A stretch of DNA of 64,000 nt from NCBI GenBank assembly GCA_902168105.1, contig CABHOY010000020.1, positions 62,001 through 126,000 on the forward strand. The letters are read 5' to 3'. This stretch comes from an uncultured Flavihumibacter sp. Its GTDB lineage: Bacteria > Bacteroidota > Bacteroidia > Chitinophagales > Chitinophagaceae. A program made the translations under genes and the position numbers. Shown here piece after piece: positions 47,468-56,002 of this stretch (within the stretch, counting starts at the first letter, position 1; every line of letters starts with the position of its first letter). A model generated the notes under the pieces. That model saw only the letters and a program-made list of their open reading frames with translations, was not told the DNA's origin and did no database searches.

Positions 47468-47589
47468 GCGGGTATAGCGACTGTCCAAATAGACCTATCA
47501 GAATGTCTAATCAGTACACCCCGAGTTGCGAAAGCAGGTGGTAAATTTGTATTGTAAATAACCCTTTATAAAAGTATAAAAAATACGCC

Positions 47590-48057
47590 ATGAAAAATCA
47601 GGATTTCACAACTACGATCTTTGTTGAGCAAACGCCACAGATAGCTTTTGACGCTATTAATAATCCCCGTGGATGGTGGTCGGAAGAGATAACAGGAAGC
47701 ACAGATAAACTCAACAGTGAGTTTGCTTATCATTTCAAAGACGTTCACCGTTGCAGCATGAGGATCACCGAGCTTATTCCTGGTCAGAAAGTGGTTTGGC
47801 TGGTGTTGGACAACTATTTCAATTTTACGGAAGATCAAAGTGAATGGAAAGGCACCAAATGCATCTTTGAGATTGCTGCAAAAGATGGTAAGACTGAGAT
47901 TAAGTTCACGCATGAAGGGCTGGTACCTGAACATGAATGTTTTAAGATCTGCCATGACGCATGGACAGGTTATATCCAAAACAGTTTAAAGAGCCTTATT
48001 GAGACAGGGAAAGGAGCGCCTAATCCGAAGGAGGAGGAGACCCTGACACAGCACTGA
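47590..48057 (+). CDS. SRPBCC (AHSA1-like) domain protein
   Basis: A 155-residue soluble protein of the START/Bet v1-like helix-grip fold. The opening TTTIFVEQTPQIAFDAINNPRGWWSEEI is the usual AHSA1-type first strand plus helix, and the C-terminal long helix (YIQNSLKSLIETGKG) closes the fold. The family binds hydrophobic ligands or acts as Hsp90-cochaperone-like modules; the ligand is unknown here. It is flanked by the T9SS protein and the second permease, and probably has its own promoter (-7-like TAAATTTG at 47542-47549). Confidence 0.87.
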   Translation: MKNQDFTTTIFVEQTPQIAFDAINNPRGWWSEEITGSTDKLNSEFAYHFKDVHRCSMRITELIPGQKVVWLVLDNYFNFTEDQSEWKGTKCIFEIAAKDGKTEIKFTHEGLVPEHECFKICHDAWTGYIQNSLKSLIETGKGAPNPKEEETLTQH

Positions 48058-48064
48058 TGCAAGT

Positions 48065-48078
48065 GTTCGTAAACGAAC
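48065..48078 (+). promoter_or_regulatory. Palindromic operator upstream of MacB-like permease 2
   Basis: GTTCGTAAACGAAC is a palindrome with 6-bp arms and a 2-bp centre, 130 bp before the permease ATG. It matches the consensus of two sites upstream of permease 1 (GTTCAAAAACGAAC, 128 bp before its start). Confidence 0.65.
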
Positions 48079-48130
48079 GCCGGTTATATTATAACTGGAC
48101 ATATTGTATGTTTTTTTATGCATAGTTGAG

Positions 48131-48176
48131 TGTTGGTTTGATAATTATAAACCGGCATATTATTTTCGAACCAACA
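48131..48176 (+). repeat. Inverted repeat in the permease 2 leader
   Basis: Perfect 8-bp arms TGTTGGTT (48131-48138) and AACCAACA (48169-48176), with an inner GGTTT / AAACC pair around ATAATTAT. It lies just before the start codon (19-64 bp) and may form an mRNA hairpin that affects translation. Confidence 0.5.
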
Positions 48177-48194
48177 TCAACAAATGCACATACC

Positions 48195-50567
48195 ATGTTA
48201 AGGAACTATCTGAAAATTGCCTGGCGGAACTTTGTCCGGAACAAAGCCTTTTCAGTAATTAATATAGTTGGTCTGACAATAGGGCTAGCCTGTAGTCTGA
48301 TGATATTGTTGTGGGTATGGGACGAAGTTAGCGTAGACAATTTTCATAAGAACGGCGACCGGTTATATGCCGTTTATGAAAGACAGTATATTGATAACAA
48401 CGTATATGCGGGATATAATACGCCAGGCGTGCTGGCGAATGAGCTGAAGCGTACAATTCCTGAAATTGAATACGCTTCAGCTTTTGCATGGATCAATGAT
48501 ACCCCTGATCGCCTGGTTTTCAGGGTTGGAGATAAACTTATGAAGTTTGAGGGTTGTTATGCCGACTCCGATTACTTTAGAATGATGAGTTATCCTTTGT
48601 TAAAAGGATCGCCAGCAACGGCATTGAATACACCCGGATCAATATGCCTTTCGGATAAAATGGCGAAAGCTTTTTTTGGAAGTGCTGCCGCAGCTTTGGG
48701 TAAAACGATCAATTACGATAACAGGAAGGATATGACGGTGACCGGTGTCTTTGAAGACTTACCAGGAGCTGCTGCTGTTAAATTTGATTTCCTCATCAAC
48801 TGGATGAGTTTCCTGGATGATAATAAGTGGGCTAAAGAATGGGGGAATACCGGACCGAATACCCTTATTATGCTGCGCAAGGATGCTAATCCTTCGTTGG
48901 CGGAAGCTAAGATCAGGAAGGCAATGGAGAAGTTCAGCTCTCCGAATTTCCGGATCGAACTGGAGATGCAACGTTTTGGCGATACTTACCTGCACGGTAA
49001 TTTTAAGAATGGTTATTTATCGGGCGGGCGTATAGAGTATGTTAGACTATTCATCGTGTTAGCGATATTTATCCTGGTGATCGCCTGCATCAATTTTATG
49101 AACCTCACTACAGCGCGTTCTTCCAAGAGAGCAAAAGAGATCGGGATTCGTAAGGTGGCCGGGGCTATGCGTGGGGCGTTGATAAAACAGTTCTTAAGTG
49201 AAGCCATGATACTGGCAGGTGTATCGGTCCTGCTGGCGCTGTTGATCGTTATGCTTGCGTTACCTTCTTTTAATCTGCTGACAGGTAAGCAGGTCATATT
49301 TCCTTATTCAAACATTTACTTCTGGGGAGCATTGACCTTTTTAACCGTTGTTACTGGTTTTGCTGCTGGCAGTTATCCTGCAATTTTCCTTTCCTCGTTT
49401 AAACCTATCAGTGTCTTAAAGGGAACATTGAAGTTCAGTGGTAATGCAACGATGTTCCGCAAGGGGCTTGTCGTGTTCCAGTTTGTACTTTCCATTGTGA
49501 TCATAACAGGTACGATCGTCGTTTCAAAGCAGGTGAATTATCTGCAGCGTATCAATCTTGGTTATGACAGGGAGAACCTGTTGTATATACCTATTGAAGG
49601 TGCATTCACCAGTAAGTATAGCATCTTTAAAGAAATTGCATCACATGCGCCTGGGGTGAAAATGGTGTCGAAAATAGGAGAGGCGCCTACATCTGTAAGG
49701 AGTGCCACTTTTGCTGTGGAATGGAGCGGAAAAGAGCCTAATACTGCTCCGCAATTTACGAATACAGCGATTGGATATGACTTTGTAAAAACGATGGATC
49801 TAAAGTTAATAGATGGCCGTGATTATTCGAAGAATTTTGTTTCTGATTCTACCGGTTACCTGATCAATGAGTCTGCCCTGAAGATCATCGGATATAAAGA
49901 CCCTATCGGAAAACCACTGACGTTCTGGGGACAGAAGGGACACATCGTAGGGCTACTGAAAGACTTCCATGTAACGTCATTGCATGATCCTATTCAACCA
50001 TTAATCTTGCGGTTAGACGTGAAGGAAAACTGGGGTAATATCCTTGTGCGTACAGAAGCCGGTAAAACAAAGCAGGCGCTGGCAAGTCTTGAAAAGATCT
50101 GTAAAGAGCTGAATCCAAATGTTCCGTTTACCTATTCATTTGCCGATGCGGAATATGAGCAATTGTATAAGAGTGAGGGGATAGTCAGCCAACTGTCTGC
50201 TTATTTTTCCTTTTTCAGCATATTGGTTTCTTGTCTGGGACTACTTGGGCTGGCGATGTTCACAGCGGAACAGCGTATAAAGGAGATAGGCATCCGCAAG
50301 GTGTTGGGCGCCAGTATGACGTCTTTATTCGGGCTATTATCGAAAGAATTTATCCTGCTTGTTATTGTAGCGTTGGTGATCGCATCTCCGCTGGCTTGGT
50401 TCATTATGAACAAATGGCTGCAGGAGTTTGCGTATAAGATCAATATTGAGTGGTGGATGTTTGCACTGTCTGCCTTTTTGGTTATGTTTATTGCAGGGCT
50501 GACGGTGGGGTATCAGGGCATTAAAGCTGCGTTAGTGAATCCGGTGAAGAGTTTGAGGATGGAGTAA
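48195..50567 (+). CDS. MacB-like ABC transporter permease (FtsX domains), copy 2
   Basis: A 790-residue inner-membrane protein, paralogous to the permease at 33933. It begins MLRNYLKIAWRNFVRNKAF with the first helix, has a MacB-PCD periplasmic domain (about 60-270), FtsX domain 1 (INFMNLTTARSSKRAKEIGIRKVAGA), a second helix/periplasmic domain, and FtsX domain 2 (AMFTAEQRIKEIGIRKVLGAS). The ATG at 48195 is chosen from alignment with its paralogue; the open frame upstream is not homologous. No ATPase gene is adjacent. Operator similarity suggests both permeases respond to one regulator. Confidence 0.9.
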   Translation: MLRNYLKIAWRNFVRNKAFSVINIVGLTIGLACSLMILLWVWDEVSVDNFHKNGDRLYAVYERQYIDNNVYAGYNTPGVLANELKRTIPEIEYASAFAWINDTPDRLVFRVGDKLMKFEGCYADSDYFRMMSYPLLKGSPATALNTPGSICLSDKMAKAFFGSAAAALGKTINYDNRKDMTVTGVFEDLPGAAAVKFDFLINWMSFLDDNKWAKEWGNTGPNTLIMLRKDANPSLAEAKIRKAMEKFSSPNFRIELEMQRFGDTYLHGNFKNGYLSGGRIEYVRLFIVLAIFILVIACINFMNLTTARSSKRAKEIGIRKVAGAMRGALIKQFLSEAMILAGVSVLLALLIVMLALPSFNLLTGKQVIFPYSNIYFWGALTFLTVVTGFAAGSYPAIFLSSFKPISVLKGTLKFSGNATMFRKGLVVFQFVLSIVIITGTIVVSKQVNYLQRINLGYDRENLLYIPIEGAFTSKYSIFKEIASHAPGVKMVSKIGEAPTSVRSATFAVEWSGKEPNTAPQFTNTAIGYDFVKTMDLKLIDGRDYSKNFVSDSTGYLINESALKIIGYKDPIGKPLTFWGQKGHIVGLLKDFHVTSLHDPIQPLILRLDVKENWGNILVRTEAGKTKQALASLEKICKELNPNVPFTYSFADAEYEQLYKSEGIVSQLSAYFSFFSILVSCLGLLGLAMFTAEQRIKEIGIRKVLGASMTSLFGLLSKEFILLVIVALVIASPLAWFIMNKWLQEFAYKINIEWWMFALSAFLVMFIAGLTVGYQGIKAALVNPVKSLRME

Positions 50568-50759
50568 GGGAGTTGATTATTATCAGGATTTGTACAGGTG
50601 GGCCGGTTGATTGAACCCAGGGTGCCAGTGTAAAGATTCAGCTGCACTGGTGCAGGATAGCAATATTAAGAAGAGAGTTCAGCTAAGTGAATCAACGCTG
50701 AATATGTTAAGGTTATATAATGCTACACTAATTTATCTAAACAGTCAAAAATAGTACAG

Positions 50760-51194
50760 ATGCTATTATTTGAAAGAATGCTTGGATTATTGGGGATTAT
50801 TCTATTTTTAAGTAGTTGCGTAAAGACGACGCCCAAGCAAAAAATACTTGGAACATCGAATGATTTAATCTCAGCTTTGAAGGAAGACAGAGAATCGGAT
50901 TTTAACAAACTGATTGGAGTGGAATTGAGTGTGATCGCGAAGGATGATGAAATGTTACACAGGGATTATACAAAGATCAGAAGGTATGTTCAAAAATATA
51001 CAAGTTTTGACAGACTCTATGCGAAAATTACAGATCAATATGACGATGTAAGTAAATTACGTGTGGAAATCCCAATATTCAAGGGAATGGATAGTGTTGA
51101 GAATATCAAAGAAATTCGACTGAATATTTTTTTTGGCCCTCCTCAATTTGTACCGTTGAATAAAATTTCTGGTTATGAATTAATCATAAAGTAG
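50760..51194 (+). CDS. Small lipoprotein, first copy of a tandem pair
   Basis: A 144-residue exported protein with lipoprotein signal (IILFLSSCVKT; lipid Cys20). The mature domain is mixed alpha/beta, with KILGTSNDLISALKEDRESDF, RRYVQKYTSFDRLYAKITDQYDD and the C-terminal block FFGPPQFVPLNKISGYELII. I do not recognise a family. A damaged second copy follows at 51247 with similar leader sequence, showing tandem duplication. AT-rich composition contrasts with core genes nearby. Confidence 0.7.
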   Translation: MLLFERMLGLLGIILFLSSCVKTTPKQKILGTSNDLISALKEDRESDFNKLIGVELSVIAKDDEMLHRDYTKIRRYVQKYTSFDRLYAKITDQYDDVSKLRVEIPIFKGMDSVENIKEIRLNIFFGPPQFVPLNKISGYELIIK

Positions 51195-51246
51195 TAAAAA
51201 GAAACGATAGGCCCTGGGAGCTTTCTAAACAATCAAAATTTGAAAG

Positions 51247-51689
51247 ATGCTGTATCGGCAACGATTGATTGTGTTTTTTGTACTTGCGTTATGTTTGAGA
51301 AGTTGTGAAAGACTATCCCAAAGGAGAGAATATTAATGACATCGAATAAGGTAATAGATGTTTTCGAGGAAAACAGAGAAACCGATTTTATTCGTATGAT
51401 TGGTCCGGAGTCGATCATGATAAAAGATGAAGAAAAGGTTCACTGGGTTTTTGAGCGTGTCAGAAAGTATGTATTAGCATATAGTAGCTTCGATAGGATC
51501 CCGGTAATAGTTACGGATAAATATGATGATCTGGGTAGACTAGAAGTGAGAATGCCTATTTTCAAAGGTAGGGATTCGATTAATAATGTTAAAGAAATGG
51601 AATTGAAAATTTATTTTGGTCCGCCTAATCTTTTCCCACTGACAAAAATTACGGGCTATGAATTAGTCATAAATAAATTGCATGAGTAA
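51247..51689 (+). pseudogene. Frameshifted second copy of the small lipoprotein
   Basis: The reading frame from ATG 51247 encodes a lipoprotein signal (VLALCLRSCERL) and stops at 51334-51336. The frame one base over then encodes KTIPKERILMTSN and continues to 51689, aligning with KTTPKQKILGTSN of the first copy. The two frames join if one base is restored after the codon for the lipid Cys: the first copy reads TGC-GTA-AAG, this copy TGT-G-AAAG. The rest of the domain (51336-51689, 117 codons from an internal ATG) is intact, including FKGRDSINNVKEMELKIYFGPP. It may be a real decayed gene, a phase-variable state or a sequencing error. Confidence 0.75.
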
Positions 51690-51966
51690 AAAAGACGCTT
51701 ATATAAACGCATACTTGATCTCTTTTTTATATGTTGGTTTAGGAACTTTGACAGTTATGTCAGTGTATCCGGATGATAAATTTTCCGGAGAATGGGTTTG
51801 GGTTGGTTTGTTGCTAACGTTCCCTGTTAATTGCATAAGTTTCGGGTATAGGTATGCCGAGCCGAACTCTTATCTTCCTGTCGTTTTAATTCAGTTCTGT
51901 GTATTTGTTTTGGTGGGCTGGATGATATATAGGGGGTATTTTAAGAAGAGGATATGGATTGAATAG
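51682..51966 (+). CDS. Small membrane protein
   Basis: A 94-residue protein with three hydrophobic spans (about 9-28, 39-54, 65-84) and basic tail (FKKRIWIE). Family unknown. Its start overlaps the upstream damaged lipoprotein by eight bases, so the two are translationally linked. Confidence 0.6.
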   Translation: MSKKDAYINAYLISFLYVGLGTLTVMSVYPDDKFSGEWVWVGLLLTFPVNCISFGYRYAEPNSYLPVVLIQFCVFVLVGWMIYRGYFKKRIWIE

Positions 51967-52031
51967 GGAATGGTGAATGCCTTTTGAATGGCCTCTGATA
52001 TTTAGATGTTTTAAAGGAAAGTAATTGACCT

Positions 52032-52340
52032 ATGCCGCTTAAAAAGCAAGCTGTATTTTCATTATGTGTTTTTGCTATCATTGCTTTAAAGTATATTTTG
52101 GTGAATCGAATGAATGTCATCAATTCTAATAGTAGTACGCATAGAATACTGAGTAGTTTTTTTATAATGCCTCTTTTGTTTGCCGGAGTATATTATTCGC
52201 TAGGAATAATAGTTGATAGTTATAGGGAAAGGAGAAGGTTGAGTAAAGTTTTAGTTGATTGGAATGTGATTATATCTTTGCCGGCATTGTTGGTTCTTTT
52301 ATTTTTAGTGGGGCAGGTCATTTCGTTGTTCTTAATTTAG
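52032..52340 (+). CDS. Small membrane protein
   Basis: A 102-residue protein with three hydrophobic spans (about 9-24, 38-58, 77-101). A basic loop (YRERRRLSKV) lies between spans 2 and 3. Family unknown. It is part of the same AT-rich stretch of small envelope genes. The next 282 bp (52341-52622) hold no gene, only an AT-rich stretch with CTATAC/GTATAG arms at 52568-52586 around TTTG. Confidence 0.6.
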   Translation: MPLKKQAVFSLCVFAIIALKYILVNRMNVINSNSSTHRILSSFFIMPLLFAGVYYSLGIIVDSYRERRRLSKVLVDWNVIISLPALLVLLFLVGQVISLFLI

Positions 52341-52622
52341 ATAGTGAAATTTTAGTGCGAGACATTATGAGCAGCTGATGTTGCATGATGTGAAACTTCG
52401 TTCCCCTATACAGATACGATACATTTCTGGTTTCTTTCTTCTGTTAGGAATGGTGTTAATTGATGTGAAGATTACTATACAATTAATTTATTTCTGTTTT
52501 TGACATTGTTTTGTGATATTTGATTTTCGTTAAAAGTTTTATGTTACCCGATAACCATTGAGGTTACCTATACTTTGTTCGTATAGAATCAGCTTTTTCA
52601 ATTTAGATCTTAGCCTATACAT

Positions 52623-54062
52623 ATGACTAGTTTGATTATTATAAGTCTTCTTATGATAGATCTGCACAGTTCTGTTGACTTTCAACGTAAGGATACTATA
52701 CTATCAGTCCAGGATAGCAGTTTTAAAAAAGCACCTCGATTACCTGGGAATTATTTGTCTCAGGTGAAGCAGAAGTCAATGCACGTGGAGCAGCAGGTAA
52801 ATAAACGGACCGGCAAAGCATTGAGCCGTTTGCTTAAACAGGAGAAGAAAATGAAAGCCCGCCTCTGGAAAGTTGATTCTATAGCTGTAGGAAATATCTT
52901 CTCAAAATCAATTGACAGTTTGGGTAGTCTGAAAGCCGGTCTTAAAAATAAAGTAACAAGCAAACTGCCATTGGGCGGTGGAGGCGGCTATCTTGATACA
53001 CTTGGTAATTCCCTGAAGTTTTTGGAGGGCAAGGGAGAATTGTTAGGGGCTTCGAAGGGGAAACTCGTTGATGTTACTAATAACATTGAATCTCTTCAGG
53101 GTAAACTACAGCAGGCAGACCAGATAAAGGCTTATATCCGGGAGCATAAGAAACAGCTGAAGGAACAGTTATCTCAGTATACCGGCTTTACGAAAAATCT
53201 TCAGAAGATCAATAAAGAAGCCTACTACTATGGTCAGCAGATCAGTGAGTACAAAACGCTCCTGAAGGACAAAAAGAAGGCGGAAGCAAAAGCGATGGAG
53301 TTGTTGAAGAAGATGCCTGTTTACAATGATTTCATCCGCCGGAATTCTCAATTAGCAAGTCTCTTTAATCTTGGATCATCTGAAACAGCTACTGCACAGA
53401 GTTTGGAGGGGCTTCAGACCCGTAGCCAGGTGGAACAGCTGATCCAGCAAAGACTAGGCAATGATCCTGCTGCACGGCAGGCTGTTAGTCAGCAGATGGA
53501 CCAGGCGCGTTCCCAGTTAAATGAACTGAAAAGTAAGTTTCCTGATCTGGACAATGCGGGTGATATGCCTGACTTTAAGCCGAACCCTATGAAGACGAAG
53601 AGCTTCCTGCAACGGTTGGAGTTTGGTGGGAATATTCAATTCCAGAAATCCAGCCGTTATTTCCCCACAACATCAGATATCGCGGGTCAGATAGGTTATA
53701 GATTGCATAAGAACGGGACAGCAGGTATTGGTATGTCGTACAAGTTGGGGTTAGGGACAGGCTGGGATCATATTGCGATTAGTCATCAGGGTGTGGGATT
53801 ACGGTCATTCGTTGACTGGAAACTGAAGGGAACTTTTTTTGTGAACGGTGGCTTTGAACAGAACCATGTGTCGACAATATCGCGGGTTAATGGGGTGGAG
53901 AGCTGGAGTGGCTGGCAGGGAAGTGCGTTGCTGGGGGTAAGTAAGAAGTATAAGGTGAGTGCGAAGTTGAAAGGGAATATTATGCTGTTGTATGATTTTC
54001 TGGCGAAGCGGAATACGCCGTCAACGAGTCCTGTTAAGCTGAGATTAGGGTACAATTTTTAA
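52623..54062 (+). CDS. Coiled-coil protein with outer-membrane barrel-like C-terminus
   Basis: A 479-residue exported protein. The N-terminus is hydrophobic (LIIISLLMIDLHSSV), and Lys/Gln-rich coiled coil fills about 40-330 (VEQQVNKRTGKALSRLLKQ, KELLKK-like repeats, LQTRSQVEQLIQQRLGND). The last 140 residues alternate strands with Gly-rich turns and end in LRLGYNF, a terminal Phe typical of outer-membrane barrels. I recall similar Bacteroidota proteins beside large surface repeat proteins, but I cannot confirm it. Here the downstream partner is a broken surface protein, which fits that pattern. Confidence 0.65.
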   Translation: MTSLIIISLLMIDLHSSVDFQRKDTILSVQDSSFKKAPRLPGNYLSQVKQKSMHVEQQVNKRTGKALSRLLKQEKKMKARLWKVDSIAVGNIFSKSIDSLGSLKAGLKNKVTSKLPLGGGGGYLDTLGNSLKFLEGKGELLGASKGKLVDVTNNIESLQGKLQQADQIKAYIREHKKQLKEQLSQYTGFTKNLQKINKEAYYYGQQISEYKTLLKDKKKAEAKAMELLKKMPVYNDFIRRNSQLASLFNLGSSETATAQSLEGLQTRSQVEQLIQQRLGNDPAARQAVSQQMDQARSQLNELKSKFPDLDNAGDMPDFKPNPMKTKSFLQRLEFGGNIQFQKSSRYFPTTSDIAGQIGYRLHKNGTAGIGMSYKLGLGTGWDHIAISHQGVGLRSFVDWKLKGTFFVNGGFEQNHVSTISRVNGVESWSGWQGSALLGVSKKYKVSAKLKGNIMLLYDFLAKRNTPSTSPVKLRLGYNF

Positions 54063-54086
54063 ATAAACAAAGAATAGAGAAATACC

Positions 54087-54500
54087 ATGAAGAAGATTTT
54101 CAGTAAAGGTGCATTTATCCTGACAATTACTTTGCTTGTTAACATGAGCACAAGGGCACAAAACAAGATTGAGCCCAGCGGTAACGTTGGTATTGGAACA
54201 ATGTCGCCGGTAGTAAGGCTAAGTGTGTATGGGCCTTTGGATGATTCAGCGGCCATTTCTCTTCAATCTGTCACTAATAGTCGCTTTTATATACAATAAG
54301 GCGGTTCGGTGTTAAAAATAGGAGGTACTTCACCAGGTGTAGGCATCATTAATGTGACGAATACTGGTACTGTGGGGATGGATAGATTAGTACTCGTAAA
54401 GAACCAAGACGGTAAGATTTTGAAGGAGTATAGCTATGAATATCAGGCAAATTCGTCTCAACCGGCGTTATCTAAAAAAGATGTTGGAAAATATACTAAT
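54087..54500 (+). pseudogene. Surface/tail-fibre-like protein fragment interrupted by a stop
   Basis: The frame opens with signal-like MKKIFSKGAFILTITLLV and the motif GNVGIGTMSP, common in Bacteroidota surface and tail-fibre-like proteins. It stops at TAA 54297-54299, but continues in the same frame as GGSVLKIGGTSPGVGIIN and KNQDGKILKEYSYEYQ. The C-terminal bulk of such proteins is missing. The sequence then runs directly into the next gene's start at 54501. Best explained as a truncated, nonsense-broken remnant. Confidence 0.65.
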
Positions 54501-54953
54501 ATGAAAATAAACGTTAAAGTTATTTCCGCAGCAGTTTTATATGTTTTAATTGCAAGTTTCATTATCGTCGTATACCAAGGTGACGGTATCTTTTACCTTA
54601 TCCGGGAATATTCTACAATAAGCTATCAGGATGACTTGAGTAATGCAAATTGGTTTGAGGTCAAAAGTTGGGTATTGATTTACGGCATTGTATCATTTTT
54701 TGTTACCAGATCGATTCTGGGTAGGGTAAGCAAGCCTATGTGGAGTGTATTGTCAATCAGCTGCATCTATGATATTGTTGTATATTTTCTTTGCATTTTC
54801 CTAATGGTATTATATAATAATTTCAGATTCAAATCAAGCGGTATCGCTCTTATTACCTCAGTCGACAATATATTTATGCTTGCGCTATTTCAAATAGCTA
54901 AACGTTTCTTTTTAAGACTATATCTTAAAAAAGAGATGAGGCAAATAGGGTGA
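54501..54953 (+). CDS. Four-helix membrane protein of unknown function
   Basis: A 150-residue hydrophobic protein with four membrane spans (about 6-26, 56-74, 84-108, 117-134) and basic C-terminus (RLYLKKEMRQIG). The ATG at 54501 is preferred because the upstream in-frame sequence belongs to a surface-protein remnant. Family not recognised. A terminator hairpin follows at 54996. Confidence 0.6.
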   Translation: MKINVKVISAAVLYVLIASFIIVVYQGDGIFYLIREYSTISYQDDLSNANWFEVKSWVLIYGIVSFFVTRSILGRVSKPMWSVLSISCIYDIVVYFLCIFLMVLYNNFRFKSSGIALITSVDNIFMLALFQIAKRFFLRLYLKKEMRQIG

Positions 54954-54995
54954 TACTACCGAATCAATCCTATACTCGAAGATTAATAATGTGCT

Positions 54996-55030
54996 ATAAC
55001 AGTCACGCCTGGTGCTGGTGTGACTGTTAT
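54996..55030 (+). terminator. Hairpin ending the small-membrane-protein island
   Basis: Perfect 11-bp stem ATAACAGTCAC / GTGACTGTTAT with a 13-base loop, 43 bp past the stop of the membrane gene. The remaining DNA to 55234 holds no supported gene. Confidence 0.7.
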
Positions 55031-55234
55031 TCAACATGAGACTGGCGTAAGAGAAATATACGTTCGAGTGACACTGCTATTACTACATTTTTTTGTTCAA
55101 CTCAATATTACGATTTCGACCTTTAGCATGAAACAAGGATTAATGGTTTAAATCTGGAGCGGAAAAAAGTATGCCGCGAAATAATTGGGTAATCTGCGTG
55201 TGAATAAAATAAATATTATATAGTTTAAAATAAA

Positions 55235-55266
55235 TTTGTCTATCTACTTGTAAGTAGGTACCTTTG
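55235..55266 (+). promoter_or_regulatory. tetR promoter with overlapping operator
   Basis: TTTG (55235-55238) and TACCTTTG (55259-55266) are 20 bp apart, the Bacteroidota promoter spacing. Between and overlapping them, CTACTTGTAAGTAGGTAC (55244-55261) matches 15 of 18 positions of operators downstream of tetR. This is the arrangement expected for autorepression. Confidence 0.75.
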
Positions 55267-55288
55267 TTTCATCAAAGCAGGAATTACG

Positions 55289-55858
55289 ATGAACACAGCA
55301 CAAAATACCAAAGACAGGATAGTGGAACTCGGTAGGGATTATATGCAAAGGATTGGATACCATTCTTTTAATTATAAACAGATCGCTTTGGAGCTGAACA
55401 TCAAAAACGCTTCCATACACCATTACTTCCCATCCAAAGAAGATCTTGGTCTGGCCGTAATAGAAAAGGACCGCCAGGATTTCATTCAGCTGACACAGAA
55501 GTATAGAAAGGCAAAGGCGATGGACAAGCTGGAGGCTTTAATAGCCAATTACGAATATTTCTTCAGCGAGGGTAGAAAGCTTTGTGTACTCAGTACTTTT
55601 AGCAGTTCTTATAATGAGATAACGGAAAGGATGCAGCTGGCCGCCTCGCAATACGGCGAGTTGGTAACATCCTGGTTGACTGCTACATTAAAGGAAGGCT
55701 TGGAAGCAAGGGAATTTTCTTTTAAAGAGCCGGCGGAAGATCTTGCTAACGTTTGGATGGCCTTGATGCCAGGATCCCTACTGGTAGGCCGTATGGGAGG
55801 AAAGCCAACGTTCGATCGTGTAATAGGTTCACTCAGGCAGACCCTTAAATCCTCATAG
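55289..55858 (+). CDS. TetR/AcrR family transcriptional regulator
   Basis: A 189-residue DNA-binding repressor. The N-terminal helix-turn-helix (about 15-60) contains GYHSFNYKQIALELNIKNASIHHYFPSKEDLG, typical of the TetR fold. The C-terminal ligand-binding domain (about 80-189) has a conserved Trp/Met pair (DLANVWMALMPG). Operator copies lie in its own promoter and twice before the SDR gene, so it likely controls both genes. The inducing molecule is unknown. Confidence 0.92.
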   Translation: MNTAQNTKDRIVELGRDYMQRIGYHSFNYKQIALELNIKNASIHHYFPSKEDLGLAVIEKDRQDFIQLTQKYRKAKAMDKLEALIANYEYFFSEGRKLCVLSTFSSSYNEITERMQLAASQYGELVTSWLTATLKEGLEAREFSFKEPAEDLANVWMALMPGSLLVGRMGGKPTFDRVIGSLRQTLKSS

Positions 55859-55882
55859 AGGATTTTTATTTGCCCATAACAC

Positions 55883-55958
55883 CTACCTGTATGTAGGTAG
55901 TTGTAATAACGCAAGCGATATTTTTTTATCCATATATTCTACCTGTATGTAGGTAGAA
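55883..55958 (+). promoter_or_regulatory. Two TetR-type operators upstream of the SDR gene
   Basis: CTACCTGTATGTAGGTAG occurs at 55883-55900 and again at 55939-55956. In the second, the palindrome extends to 8-bp arms TTCTACCT / AGGTAGAA (55937-55958) around GTATGT. The two sites are 56 bp apart. They share sequence with the operator in the tetR promoter. Confidence 0.75.
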
Positions 55959-56002
55959 ATTCAGGACTGATTAATTTATTCAAACACACAAATTACACAC
56001 AA

